Source: Apiotrichum sp. Y4204
Lineage: Eukaryota; Basidiomycota; Tremellomycetes; Trichosporonales; Trichosporonaceae
NCBI GenBank assembly: GCA_025531455.1
Contig: JAMYHL010000008.1
Coordinates: forward strand, 829,160-893,159
Length of the DNA stretch: 64,000 bases
Direction: 5' to 3'
In this document: in pieces, positions 46,283-58,797 of the stretch
How the letters are laid out: the number at the start of each line of letters is the position of its first letter
Numbering within the stretch: position 1 is the stretch's first letter
The notes under the pieces: generated by a model
Seen by the model: only the letters and a program-made list of their open reading frames with translations
Database searches by the model: none
Told to the model about the DNA's origin: nothing
Translations under genes and position numbers: made by a program

Positions 46283-48008
46283 ATGTCCAAGATCATCTTC
46301 GCTGCCGCCGCTGGCGCCTTTGTTGCCGTCGCCAACGCCCAGGCTGCCCCCGACTGGAAGCTCATTCCCTCGGCCTGTGCCCAGCAGTGTGCCCAGACTG
46401 TCGAGACCAGGTAAGTCATGCCGGACGACGTGGAGAGAAGTGACGAGGGCGCCCGTGGCGGAAGGGATTGTGATCACCCGTCTGTGCGGGTTGTGCGCCG
46501 CCTTGCGGTGGATCAACTCTCCCAGCTCTACCACGGTACTGAACTGTGTTGCCTTTGATCATTCTGTTATATCCCAAAGGCCAGATTCAATAGTTTTGGA
46601 GCTGTAGTACCTGGTCTTCGCTGGTCGAAGTCGGATAGAGCCCATCCTTTCTCTTTCCGCACAAACATTGTTAAGGCGCTCTTTCATCCAGAACCACACT
46701 AACTTCCCAGCTTCCTCTGCCACGAGCAGTACACCATCGGCACCCTCGTGTACAGCTGCTTCTGCAACGCCTACCCCTCCGACGCTGCGGGCTGCACCAC
46801 CTGTCTCGAGTCGAACAACGCCGCTGCTCTGTGAGTATTGAATCTTTGGTCGTGTTATCGTTATCGTGAACCTTTTTGGTTGGGTTGTCTCCGATCGTGC
46901 CTGCCACTGTTCCTGTACCGGCCAAAGTCATTTCAACCGAGCAGGGTGGTTACTACTCCCGAAGTTGATGCGGGCCGTGAATGAGTGAGAACTGCGTGAC
47001 CACCATCCCATTATCTGTGCTTTGTTTGAATCGAAGTCGATCGCTACAGACCCATGCGCATCCGCTGTAACCCGGATACGGGATCGGGGACGCGTCCCTT
47101 GGCGTGTTTCTGCCCCATACGCGACATGGTGTTGCGTGACGCGAGGCGTTCAAGGCGTCTCCCGCCTGTGTGATCATGTGGGAGGGAGAGTAAGCATGAT
47201 CGCGTGAATGCCTCGCGCCTCGCGCGTCTCAGATTCCACTTATCGCTCCCCCATGCTGTGCGGCCGCACCGCTCCTCGCGCTCCGATACATCACCACCTG
47301 TGTGCACCCACTAACACCCCCAGCGCCGGCCTCCTCAAGGGCACTACCGAGGACTGCAAGACCCAGGAGAAGAACTGCGCGTTTGCGTGCGCCTTTGAGA
47401 CCTGCCCCTCCAACGACGTCAACTGCCAGTGTGACGGCGGTTACCTCTCCAACATCTTCAACTGCGCGTCGTGCAACACCGCCAACAACAATGCCGGCTC
47501 GACCGACCTGTGAGTTATGGCAACAGCTTGAGAGATCGCGTTCTGACAGTGCAGCTCCAACTTCAAGTCGCTCAACGAGTCGTGTGGCATGCAGAACTTC
47601 ACCGGCGCCGCCCAGGAGTTCCACACCTTTGTCCAGTCCCCGACCGGCCAGGACGCGTACGTCGCTCCCACCCTGACCGCTACTGGTGGTGGTGAGGCCG
47701 CTACCGGCACCTTCAACGCTCCTACCGACAAGCCCGCCGCCACTGCCGGTGCTCCCACCGTCTCGGGTGCCGCTGCTGGATCGGCTTCCGCTTCCCAGTC
47801 GGGAGCCGCCGCCGCTACCCCCACCACTGCTCCCTCGGTCACCTCTACCCCCCTCGGCACGGCCTCCCACTCTGCCAGCGGCACCGCGGCCTCGGGTGCC
47901 AAGAACACCACTGCGCCCTCCACCACTCCCAAGTCTGGCTCGCCCGCCACCATTGCCCTCCCCGGTGCCGTCGCCGTCGGTGCGGCCCTCTTCGCTGCCC
48001 TTCTCTAA
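46283..48008 (+). CDS. Secreted GPI-anchored Cys-rich surface protein
   Basis: Four exons (46283-46410, 46711-46830, 47324-47509, 47555-48008) give 295 residues. MSKIIFAAAAGAFVAVANAQ is a clear signal peptide with cleavage near AQA. Two cysteine-rich modules follow: residues ~30-80 (CAQQCAQTVET, FLCHEQYTIG, SCFCNAYP, CTTCLESN) and ~90-145 (DCKTQEKNCAFACAFETCPS, CQCDGGYL, CASCNTAN). The spacing is reminiscent of CFEM-like or other fungal surface domains but does not clearly match the eight-cysteine CFEM pattern. Residues ~190-270 are Ser/Thr/Ala-rich and likely O-mannosylated. The C-terminus SGSPATIALPGAVAVGAALF plus AALL is a GPI-attachment signal. Cell-wall or plasma-membrane location is well supported; function is unknown. 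Two introns of 300 and 493 nt are long for this window. Confidence 0.82.
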
Positions 48009-48566
48009 GCAGCACGTACTTTGACAGCCATCTCTTCTTCTTTGGCCTCAAGGGTCTGTGGCGCCATCTTGCGCCAACTCCGGCCGTGACACCCACTTTC
48101 TTACCTTTATTTATTTATTCCGCATTCCTTTTTGCTCTTTCGGTTTATGATGGATGTCATTTTATTCCTAGAATTGGGCATAACATGGCCACCCACTAAG
48201 TTAGGACGGTCAGGCATTAGGGCAAACGGAAGGGACAGGTCGACTTCTCCCCAGCGCATTTGTTCTTAGCAACTGCAAGGTCACGTCGGTGGCGCCTAAA
48301 CTCGTGCTCGCAACAGGGCTGTAGGTATACACGACGCTTTTGACATATCCGCACACGTCTCGCACATTCCTGCTGTCAAACAATCTATTAAATGGTAAAG
48401 TCGGGGCGGGACAAGTCTACATCCTCGGCTGGTCGCTGGGAGGGGCCGGGGGGCCGCGCGGGCCGAGGGAACTGCGTCGCGCGAGGAGGTGGGGCACAAC
48501 GGCCAGCATGATATACAGCTACACTAAACTGTTCTTTCGGTGGAGAGGCAATTATGTGCGCCCCGC
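48009..48566. other. Convergent 3' flanks, no gene seen
   Basis: 558 bp between the stops of the GPI-protein gene (+) and the four-TM gene (-). No coding signal. Confidence 0.5.
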
Positions 48567-50533
48567 CTAATCCGTGGCACGCACTTTGCCCCCGCCGGCC
48601 GGGGGCGCAAAGCCCGTGTCGCTGAGGAGGGCCGAGTGCTCGTCGACCTCGTTCGCGGCGGCCACGACCTCGCCGACCGTCACGATCTGGTCAGGCGGGA
48701 TGTGCGTGCCTTCCGGCACGGAGATGACGCGGCCAGACCGTGTGCGCTTGTGCCGGCGCGCCTGGCGCGCGCTCCGACCTGCTGCCCATGGTTCACCGCG
48801 GCGCGCCGCCATGCCGGTGAAGGTCAGGAAACCAAAGGTGATTGCGGAGGTGAGCGCCGAGGCGACGCCAAAGTAGAGGGCGCGGGCTGGGAGTCAGTGG
48901 TTGCAATGAGTGGTCAGAGGACGGGATGACAGGCGATGTGTTTGGCGATGGCTCAATGGAAAAAGAACAACCAGAGCCCGCAAACATTCGGGCGTGGTTC
49001 TTCCTCCCTTTCTCCACTTACCAAGATGTGCGCCGTGCCCAAACTGCATGTCCGTGTGGTAAACACGCAGAATTATCCCAATCGAAAGGGTCTGCAACGC
49101 GCAGTGCACAAGCATCGCACCCGAGATGAGCTTCCACTGCTTTCTCCGCGCGCGTGCACGGGCCGTCCGCTTGCCTGAAGAATCTGTCAGCATCACATTT
49201 ATTCAAAAGATATGAATCAGGAGTTGCGCCACCCCGCCTCCTTCAGTACTCCTCTCCAGAGAGACGCAACACATAAAATCTCAGAGAAGAAAGGCGGATT
49301 TGAATAGAGTAGCAATTGAGACACTTTGCCCGCCTCATGGCTCGTCGCCTCATGGCCATATCTTGCCCCGCCCTCCTGCTTCCTCCGGTCCCAATGGCTG
49401 CTGCAACATCGAATGAGGAGACGTGTGGCAGGGGCAATGCGCATCTGCGCTGCGGAAAGACAAGGCGCATAGTCTTCTCTTACCCCACACCTACCAGTGG
49501 TGATGGAGAATCAGGAACTTACCCTTGTGCAGAAAGATGAACAGGAGCGATACCAGCGCGAAGAGGCAGGGGACGAGTGCGAGCTGTGCGGTATATCCTG
49601 CCGAGTCCCAGAGGACGCAAAATCCCTCGCCAAACTGCTCGCATTCTGACCTGGGAGTGTGAGCGTGCCGCTAATCTTAGCGCAGAGATAGCGCGGCCAA
49701 GGCTGGAAGACTTGACCGGCTAAAGAGATAAGCAGCGCATGGAGCAGGTGGAGTGTACGGCGATGAACAGGGATGGAGCGGCTCGCACCACTGGCCCGCC
49801 AGTACCGATGACGGTATTGATGCCAATCTGTCCCCTTGTTGTCGCCCCCTCGCCACCCTCCACACTTCCATCACACCTGCGCCACCATGACACTTACCGT
49901 GTCGGGAACGGCTCGCATTGCCACCGCCCAGGTTTGCCAGTTGGCTTCAGTGCCGGGACGTCGGTGACATCTGCGAGCGGAGCGAGCAGGGGTGTTGCGC
50001 GCTGGAGAAGGGCCGGAACATGCAGCTTGCGCACACACCGCTGATAGAGGCCATACCTGCACGATGTCAGCCGGAGTGGAACGGGAACACGCAGAGGCCA
50101 AGGCCAACGTCGGAGAAGCACAACTCGGCACACACGACTCGGGGTAAAAGGCTGGCGAGCCAGCAATCACACGAGCGCAGATGCGAGTGAGACTGTGACA
50201 GTAACGCACTTGGTCTCGAAGCTTGTTGGGCCCGGGTTCTTCGCTACGACTCGTACGAGGTCGGCAACCTGGAGTCAGACGGGCAGGCGGGGGCTATGCC
50301 ATGCAGGGCAAGGCAGAGGCCAGCAGCGAAAAGAAAGGGAAGCGCACATAGATATTCAGCAGCGTCAACGAGGTGGCGGCGAGGAGGAAGAAGAGGGATA
50401 CGAGGTATGGGCTCTTGCGCATCGAGTGTTTGACTCTGGTGGTCGGCATCTGTTCGCCGTGGTAATGGTGACGCGGGCGATGACGGTGTTCGTCGACCCG
50501 GTCGCGGCGGTCGCGAGAGCCAGAGTCGGACAT
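48567..50533 (-). CDS. Four-pass membrane protein with claudin/SUR7-like topology
   Basis: Six exons (50533-50348, 50268-50210, 50056-49898, 49650-49523, 49174-49022, 48886-48567) give 334 residues. There is a basic His/Arg-rich cytosolic N-terminus. Membrane segments are YLVSLFFLLAATSLTLLNIY (~44-63), AQLALVPCLFALVSLLFIFL (~158-177), ISGAMLVHCALQTLSIGIIL (~195-215) and LYFGVASALTSAITFGFLTF (~233-252). The long first extracellular loop carries YGLYQRC, WQCEPFP and SECEQFGEGFCVLW, a cysteine-containing loop as in PMP22/claudin/SUR7-type proteins. The ~80-residue C-terminal tail is cytosolic with basic ARQARRHKRTRSGR and a final acidic stretch. I cannot assign it to a named family with confidence. 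Exon joins are all phase-consistent. Confidence 0.7.
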
Positions 50534-51013
50534 GGTGGTGGTGCAGTGACGGGGTTAGTCCGACGACGGCGAGTGAGAGAAAGAGAGACAAGAGGAGAGT
50601 GAATGAGTGAGTGAGAGAGCGATGACTGCATCGAAAGGAGGTATGGTCCATCGCATGGCGTGGGTCCGTGGGCCACGGCATGGGGCAGAGAGAGAGGACC
50701 AAGGAGCAAAGTGTCATACAAAGTGCGAAGTGTATGCTCGGCGGGAAAGGCCCCGGCCCGGTGGAGGCCGTTGTAAGAGAGGAGGGGGGGGGAAGGAGGA
50801 GTAGAAGGGGACCCACTTTTGCGGTTCATGGCAGCGGTTGCGTCACCGGTTCACAGGTCACTGCACACTACTACAACTATTACTACTTTTCTCATCCATT
50901 ATTGTTGTAGCGGCCACTTGAGACACGCGACCGGACTCTAGGGAGAGGCGTGCCCCAGACCAAGAGATAACCCGACTTCTTTGGTGTTCATCGTCAACCA
51001 CCATCAACATCCT
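50534..51013. promoter_or_regulatory. Divergent promoter four-TM gene / MLH1
   Basis: 480 bp between divergent starts. It includes a run of Gs at 50781-50790 and an AT-rich patch near 50870-50905. No specific site identified. Confidence 0.4.
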
Positions 51014-53723
51014 ATGGACCACGACGACACGCCGCCCGCCTCGCCAGGGCATGACGCCGACGTCGAACCGGCGGGCCCCAAGCCCATTCGCAAGCTCACG
51101 CAGGACGTCGTGAACCGCATCGCCGCCGCAGAGGTGAGTACGAGCAGATCACAAAGTCTGGCAACCTCCGAAGTGGCCTGGGAAAGCGTCGGCGGTCGGG
51201 TATTGCTGGCCAATTTCTCCAGTGTCCACATGGCGCACCGTGCACGCGTACCCGCGATCCCCGCCGTGTCATACACCGCAGAAAAGAGTGTTTCTCTGAC
51301 ACGGCCCAGATTATCCACCGGCCCGCCAACGCCGTCAAGGAGCTCCTCGAGAACGCGCTCGATGCGGGCTCGACGTCGATCAAGGTCACGGTCAAGGACG
51401 GCGGGCTCAAGCTGCTCCAGATCACTGACAATGGGCATGGAATCAATGTATGTCGCGCCTAGGCATCGTGTTTTGATGTCTTCCTCGCGTTATTTACTCG
51501 TGTTCATGCATACTAATCCTCCAGAAAGCCGACCTTCCACTTCTCTGCGAGCGGTACGCGACATCGAAGCTCAAGGCCTTTGAGGACCTGCAATCCCTCG
51601 CGACTTATGGCTTCCGCGGTGAAGCACTGGCAAGTATTAGCTACTGCTCGCATCTCGAGGTGGTGACGAAGACGCGTACCGACTCGTGCGGTTGGAAGTG
51701 AGTAGCTAGCTCTCTTTCCTCCTTCCAGCTAACCACGACTGCAGAGCTCAGTATGCAAATGGCGAGCTCAAGGGAGAACCGCGTCCGACCGCCGCGAACG
51801 ACGGCACAGTTATTATCGTGGGTGTGAGGTATTCCAACTTTATTCTAACCCACCAGGCGGAGGACCTGTTCTACAACATGCCGCTCCGCAAACGTGCTTT
51901 TCGCTCCGCATCGGATGAGTATGCGCGTGTCCTCGACGTGGTCACAAAGTACGCCGTTCACAATCCCCAGACGGCGTGGGTGTGCAAGAAGGTAGGTGTC
52001 CTTATTCCTCGGACCTATGACTCACGTCAGGCGGGAAGTGCCATGGCGGACGTGTCGACGAATGCCGACTCGACATGTCGCGCAAACATCGGTCTTCTCT
52101 ATACACCTGCGCTTGCAGCAGAGCTCCTCGAGGTGCCGCTCACCCACTTTCCTGCCAAGCTCGGCGCGAGCTGCCACGGATGGGTGAGCAATGCGAACAG
52201 CAACTGGGCCCGCAAAGGGGGATGGTTACTCTTCATTAACAGTGAGTTATCTGCGTTTTCTCACTCTCAGCCGGGCGGGCTTTATAGCTGACATGCAGAT
52301 CGCCTGGTTGAGAGCTCCAAAATCAAGAAGGCAATTGAGGGACTATATACCGCTTTCCTCCCGAAGGGGGCTTCACCGTTCGTATACCTGAGCCTCTCGA
52401 TCGACCCCGCCAAGATCGATGTCAACGTGCATCCGACCAAGAGTGAAGTCCATTTCCTTCACGAGGATGAGATTGTGGAGGCAATCGTTTCGGCAGTAGA
52501 CAAAGCCCTATCTGGCGCCAACACCTCGCGATCTTTCACCGTGCAGACCATGCTCCCTGGTGCTGAGGGATTGACCCAGCGCGGGGAATCGTCCAAGTCT
52601 GGAGGGGCAACCCAGAGCCAGAGCCAGCGCCCGCGTGTGGCACCAAACTACAAGGTGCGGATGGATCCCACGAACCGGACGCTCGACTCGATGGTGGTCA
52701 TAGCAAACCCGAGTGAGATCACCGCCTACGACGAACGGCCCACGAAGCGCCGCGGTGTGACGGACGACACTGTAGAACTATTAGATGAGGAGGAGGAAAC
52801 TCCCATGTGGAGTGCTGCGGACGACAAGGAAAAGACCAAGGAGATCCCCGAGAGCGTGTGTGACTTTACGAGTATCCAAGAGCTGCGGCGAGCAGTTCGG
52901 AAACGCGCCAGCCAAGGTGAGCTGTGATCGACACAAGGAGCTGACATCAGATTTGATAGAGACATTCGCAAAGCACGCGTTTGTCGGGGTTGTGGATCGC
53001 CAGATGTGTCTATCTCTCATGCAACACTCAACAAGGCTGTTGTTGGTTAATCATGCTTCTCTTGGGTGGGTTTTGGCATAGCTGATCTGACCCACCAGGG
53101 ACGAACACTTCTACCAGCTCGGCTTGCGACAGTTTGGGGCGCTGGGGCGACTGCATTTAGAGCCTGCGCCAAAGCTCGCGGACCTTCTCCGCCTTGCCGC
53201 TGAGGATGAGCCGGGCATCGCGGAGAATGGATTGACTATCGATGGGGTCGTCGAGGTGAGTTTCCAATCGGCAATCCATAATAACTCTCAGAAAGCCACA
53301 GAGCTGTTGGTCTCCAAAGCGGAGATGATAGACGAGTATTTCTCGCTTAGTCTGGGTTCGGGTTCGGTGGAGAGCATCCCTCTGCTTCTGAAGGGATATA
53401 CACCCAATCTGGACCGTCTTCCACACTGGCTACTCTGCGTAGCGACACGTGTGGACTGGACAGACGAGAAGGAGTGCTTCGAGACATTCCTACGCGAGCT
53501 GGCGTTCTTCTACTCTCCACGACCATTCGACGACATTGAGCCGGAAGACACAGATTCGGACACAGCAGAGACAACAGAAGAAGCCGCTCATCAGCTGTGG
53601 CAGCTCGAGCACGTCCTCTTCCCCTCATTCCGGCGCACGCTGTGGCCACGCTCGCTCACGGACCGCGACGTGAGCCAGGTGGCCAACCTCCCCGACTTGT
53701 TCCGCGTCTTTGAGCGCTGCTAG
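51014..53723 (+). CDS. MLH1: DNA mismatch repair protein Mlh1
   Basis: Ten exons (51014-51133, 51310-51447, 51525-51697, 51745-51817, 51857-51991, 52031-52241, 52299-52916, 52951-53065, 53099-53255, 53292-53723) give 723 residues. The GHKL ATPase motifs are visible: [35 protein letters not shown] (motif I with the catalytic Glu), ITDNGHGI (motif II) and [14 protein letters not shown] (motif III). [14 protein letters not shown] and [20 protein letters not shown] complete the N-terminal half. The C-terminal dimerisation domain begins near 500 ([20 protein letters not shown]) and ends [14 protein letters not shown], the invariant Mlh1 FERC terminus. Mlh1 pairs with Pms1 in the nucleus to act after MutS recognition of mismatches. 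The usual IAAGE reads IAAAE here. Confidence 0.95.
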
Positions 53724-54426
53724 ACTGTATTGTATATCTTGGGTTTGGGACGTCATGGGCGCCATGGGCGCGTGGACACGCGGCCGACGCGGCGGTCCGT
53801 ACACTGCACGGAGGGTGTTCTAGCGTTCTCCGCTGCACCACAGGCATGCGCCGCACCGCGCCGCATGCTCCGTGCGCCGTGTACGTGGCTGTCCTGACGC
53901 CGCGTCCCTGCGTCCTGCGTCCTGCATCATGCATCATGCACACTGTAGCATAGCATATAGCCGCAAAGGATGAATGCCGGGGCAACACGGCACGACTACC
54001 CCGCACTCCTCGGCGGTGGTCGGAATTGGGGGGGCTTCTTGCGACCAACCCGAGCGTCCGATGACGATGCTGTAGGGCACCGGACGGGGAACTGGAGTCT
54101 GGGGTGGCCGAACTCAGGCTGCAATCATGGCCGTGCAGTCGCAAGATGTCGCCAATTTGGTCCCGTATGGGCGGAGAGCCGAGCAGAGAAGTTGGTTCTC
54201 TGAGTGAGAGATTGTTCCAGGGCCCAAGCAGAATGCAGGGTGGCTTGATTGAGTGTGGGGTGCTGCGTCATGCTACTCGCTGGAGACTGAGAGAGTGTCA
54301 GAGAGTGAGAGCCAGTGGGCGGACACTCACAGTCCACTACTGGGGGTATTAAGATCGCAACAACGACCTCACTGTTGTCATTACACACCTCTTCTCAATC
54401 CCAACCCACAAAAGAAATCAGACAAC
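53724..54426. promoter_or_regulatory. Spacer and promoter of the TPI gene
   Basis: 703 bp between the MLH1 stop and the TPI start. It contains AGAG/GTGAG-rich sequence near 54285-54330 and a TATTAAG element near 54346. No other gene seen. Confidence 0.45.
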
Positions 54427-55622
<1,196 letters not shown>

Positions 55623-55941
55623 AAAGGGGGATTTTTGTGTAGCATGAAATAGCATGAATGCAGCAGTGCAGAAGCAATATGATTCGATGTGCAAGGAGCA
55701 GGAAGAAGGGGAGAGTGGAAGATGGAGGGCATATGAGGTGGCTCAGTGCATCGCCCCGGTGAGGGCAGCGGATCCATACTCCAGGATAGGCGAGATCATG
55801 CACCTTCTGACTGAGCATCTTTGGCACTCAGTATCGCGCTCTGGACGTAGAACTCCTCTTTCCCCGGTCACCACAGGCCCACTGCACATGCCCCTCTCCG
55901 TACTTCCGGCCTTAATGCAGTAGTGTATGCATGCCCCCAAT
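55623..55941. other. Convergent 3' flanks, no gene seen
   Basis: 319 bp between the stops of TPI1 (+) and the uL22m gene (-). No coding signal. Confidence 0.5.
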
Positions 55942-56953
55942 CTACCAGCCCCAGCCGTGGTTCATCTTACGGCGGAGCTTTCCGTCCTCCCGCACGATGC
56001 CCGCCGAGCGGACCTTGCGGAGCACCTTGCTGCGCTCCTCGTTCCGCTTCTCCTCGAGACTCTTTCCCTCGCGGAGCACGAAGTGGATGCGCGCCGAGGG
56101 GTGGTGCTTGATGCCCATCCGTCCGCGTCCCTTGATGTCCACGCGCGCGATCTTCTGCCCCTTGCTCACCCACGTCTCGGCAACAACCAGCCGTTCGCGC
56201 CGCAGACCCTTGGCCTCGGCGTGGTCCCTCGCCAGGGCAAGCGTCGACTTGATCCACGTCCGGCCCGCGCGCTTGTCCCCAAACGCAAGCTGCATCACCG
56301 CCTCGTCGACCGGAAGGCCGGCAACCTGCCGCCCGATAGCGTTCAGCTTGCGGTGCGACATCTTGTGGAACGCCGACTTGTACTTGTGCTGCAGAGGTCA
56401 GCAAATTGAGACAACAAACAGAGAAACGGCTCAGGTCTCGAGCCATCAAGACACCCACCTCGGTCCACTTCTTGGTCTGCGCCTCGCCCGCCTCCTGCAC
56501 GGCCTCGTCGAAAAGACCCGCGCTGTCCGTCTTCTCCGCCTCGGTCTGCCCGGTCGGCAGCGCAGCCGCGTCAGTTGCCTCGGCGCTCGGCGCGGGCTCC
56601 TCCTTCTTTGCGCTCCGGCGCCACGAGGCGGGAAGGGGGATGTTGAAGAACCTGAGGTCAGCGGGTCGCAGCGAGATGGGCGAGACGGAGGAGAGAGATC
56701 GGTGACAAAGACTCGCCAGTCCCCAAGGTTGTACAGCGAGCAGCGATCTTCCTACTCTCAACTCTCTCTCGACTCAATCCACGATACGCACGAACGAGCC
56801 ATCGGCGGTGCGGCGGGTGCAACGGGCGCAATCACGCGCGCGAGCGCGGGGCGCGACGGGCCCGGGAGGTGCGCAACTGCTGTCAGCGAAAACCGGGGCT
56901 CATGCCGCGGCGGAGGACGTACGGGTCAGCGCGGAGCGGAGTGTCCTGGACAT
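55942..56953 (-). CDS. MRPL22: Mitochondrial large-subunit ribosomal protein uL22m
   Basis: Four exons (56953-56923, 56879-56792, 56651-56459, 56388-55942) give 252 residues. The N-terminus MSRTLRSALTPVAHLPGPSR is basic and hydroxylated, a mitochondrial presequence, followed by ARSFFNIPLPASWRR. An acidic Ala/Glu-rich linker precedes the L22 domain, which starts near residue 100 with HKYKSAFHKMSHRKLNAIGR. It continues QVAGLPVDEAVMQLAFGDKR, LALARDHAEAKGLRRERLVV (helices lining the exit tunnel region) and GRGRMGIKHHPSARIHFVLR, the typical uL22 hairpin. The third-to-last helix-forming tail is basic. The exon-2 acceptor is ambiguous between 56879 and 56876 (a CAGCAG pair, both in frame). Confidence 0.9.
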
Positions 56954-58797
56954 TGTGGTGGACTGTGGACTGTGGACTGTTGATCGCTGATGTCGGTCGG
57001 TCTTTTGCGCTCGATGCTTGATTCTTTGCTTCAATGTCCGACCTGGCCAACTTTCCGAGACGGCGGGGACTGGCTTATCACGAGACCAGACGGTTGACAA
57101 ATTGACGTGTAAAATGTCCAATTGAGGTGCCTATAGCTTATGTAATGACTTTTGATCCACCGGATTCCTTTGGCAGCTCTGGCTTTTTAGCTGCGACATG
57201 ATCTGCGGCCAGGGCTCCGGGTCGACCGCGTCGCCTTCCCTTCCCTTTCGTGCCTCGTTCTCGTTATATCTTCCGATCCGACGAGCCAGATCTGCCCGCT
57301 ACCCGTTATCCGTTCCACAATGCAACGCATCCACGACAGGTAAAAAGTGAGAGAATCACAGAGTCTCAACAGGGAGAGGCGGACGTACTTGTACGTTCTG
57401 CGCCGGTCTGAAAAGCTGAAACTAACCACGGCACGTGTACGATCATCTCTCTGCGTGCGCGCGATCTGCGTGCTCTGATCTGCGTGGTCCTTTGGCCTTT
57501 GGTATGCTTCCCTTCCCTTTGTACTTCTAGACTCTGGTACTCTGGACTCGTCTATTTAGTAGGTAGAAGCGCCAATTAATGCGTGGAATGCCACAGATCC
57601 ACAGAACCGAATCCTGCCTGGATGATGTGCGTGCTGATCATTGATGTGCAGATGTGTAGCCTCGAGTGTGCGCCTTGAAATCCAATTGGAATTGGGTGTG
57701 AATTATGCAGAACCCTGCACTAAATGTAAAGCCTTCACGCGCTTCGTGCTCTCACCCACGCACTCACCCACTCACTGTCCCTCAACAGTCTCGAGGTTAA
57801 AAAGGACGCGGCGGCGGCAGCGGCGAAGTGTTTGGGAAATCCCTTTTTTTCTCGACCGGGATGAGGAAACTTGTCCCTGTCGCAACTGGAATTATGATCT
57901 CGCTGATCCACTGCCGCACTGCTCGTCGTCTCTCTTCGTCGCTGCGGTCCACTCTTGTCCGCTCCCGATCAGTTCCCGCGCCCTTTTTGTCAGAGCGGAG
58001 AACGTCAAGCCTCGCGACTCTCTCTTCTCCAGCTCTTCTCCAATTCTATTCCTTTGGAAGTACTCTTTTTTTAATCCTTGCTTCCCTGTCCTTTACCCTA
58101 GTTCTCGTTCTCCGAGACCCTGGTTGTTTCTGATAAGCATTACGTTGTAGTAGGATTAGAAAGTGTGCAGTGTGTCTATAAGAATGGAGGTCTGAGGATT
58201 AAAAAGATCTAATAATCACCTAATGAACCCTATAACTCACCGAGCATGCCAGGCACCAGGCTTCTTGACTGTGCCTTTCGGGTTTGACGCCCCCTGGCTT
58301 CTTCCCATGTGCCCCTGTAATTTTGGCTACAAAAAAAAAAAACGCCCACACCCAGTCTGCCCAGAGGCTCAGAGGCCAGAGGCCCACAGGGGCGTAACAA
58401 CGTTCGTGGGCCACGTACCCTCCTTAGCCAGCTCTACCCAGAGCAATCCCGTGCAGCGTACCACACTGCGCAATCCATGTAGTGCTGCTGCCTGCGGCAT
58501 CCCACCACCACCACCACTCCTGTTAGCCTCCACTACATTTCCCCACAGTTGAACTCTACATTTGAACGGGGATTTTTCTGCTCTCTTATCACCAACCTCC
58601 TCCTCTTCATCTCTCCCATCCTCTCCATCACACCTCATCCCCCCTCGGTGCTCGTCTCGCTTGCTGGTCGCTGCCGGACACTGCCCTCGCTCGCTGGCAC
58701 ATCTCTCGTTTCGACACTCGTTCCAATTCACCACCGGGACGCTTCCCTGGCTTTCTCCCTTCCATCCTTATCTCCCATCCTCCCCCAGTAATCCACA
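56954..58797. promoter_or_regulatory. Spacer with long pyrimidine-rich leader of the transporter gene
   Basis: 1.84 kb between divergent starts. 57800-58797 is strongly C/T-rich on the plus strand, including an A12 run at 58331-58342 and TCTC/CCTCC stretches up to the start. This suggests a long 5' UTR or strong promoter for the transporter gene. No supported coding sequence. Confidence 0.45.
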
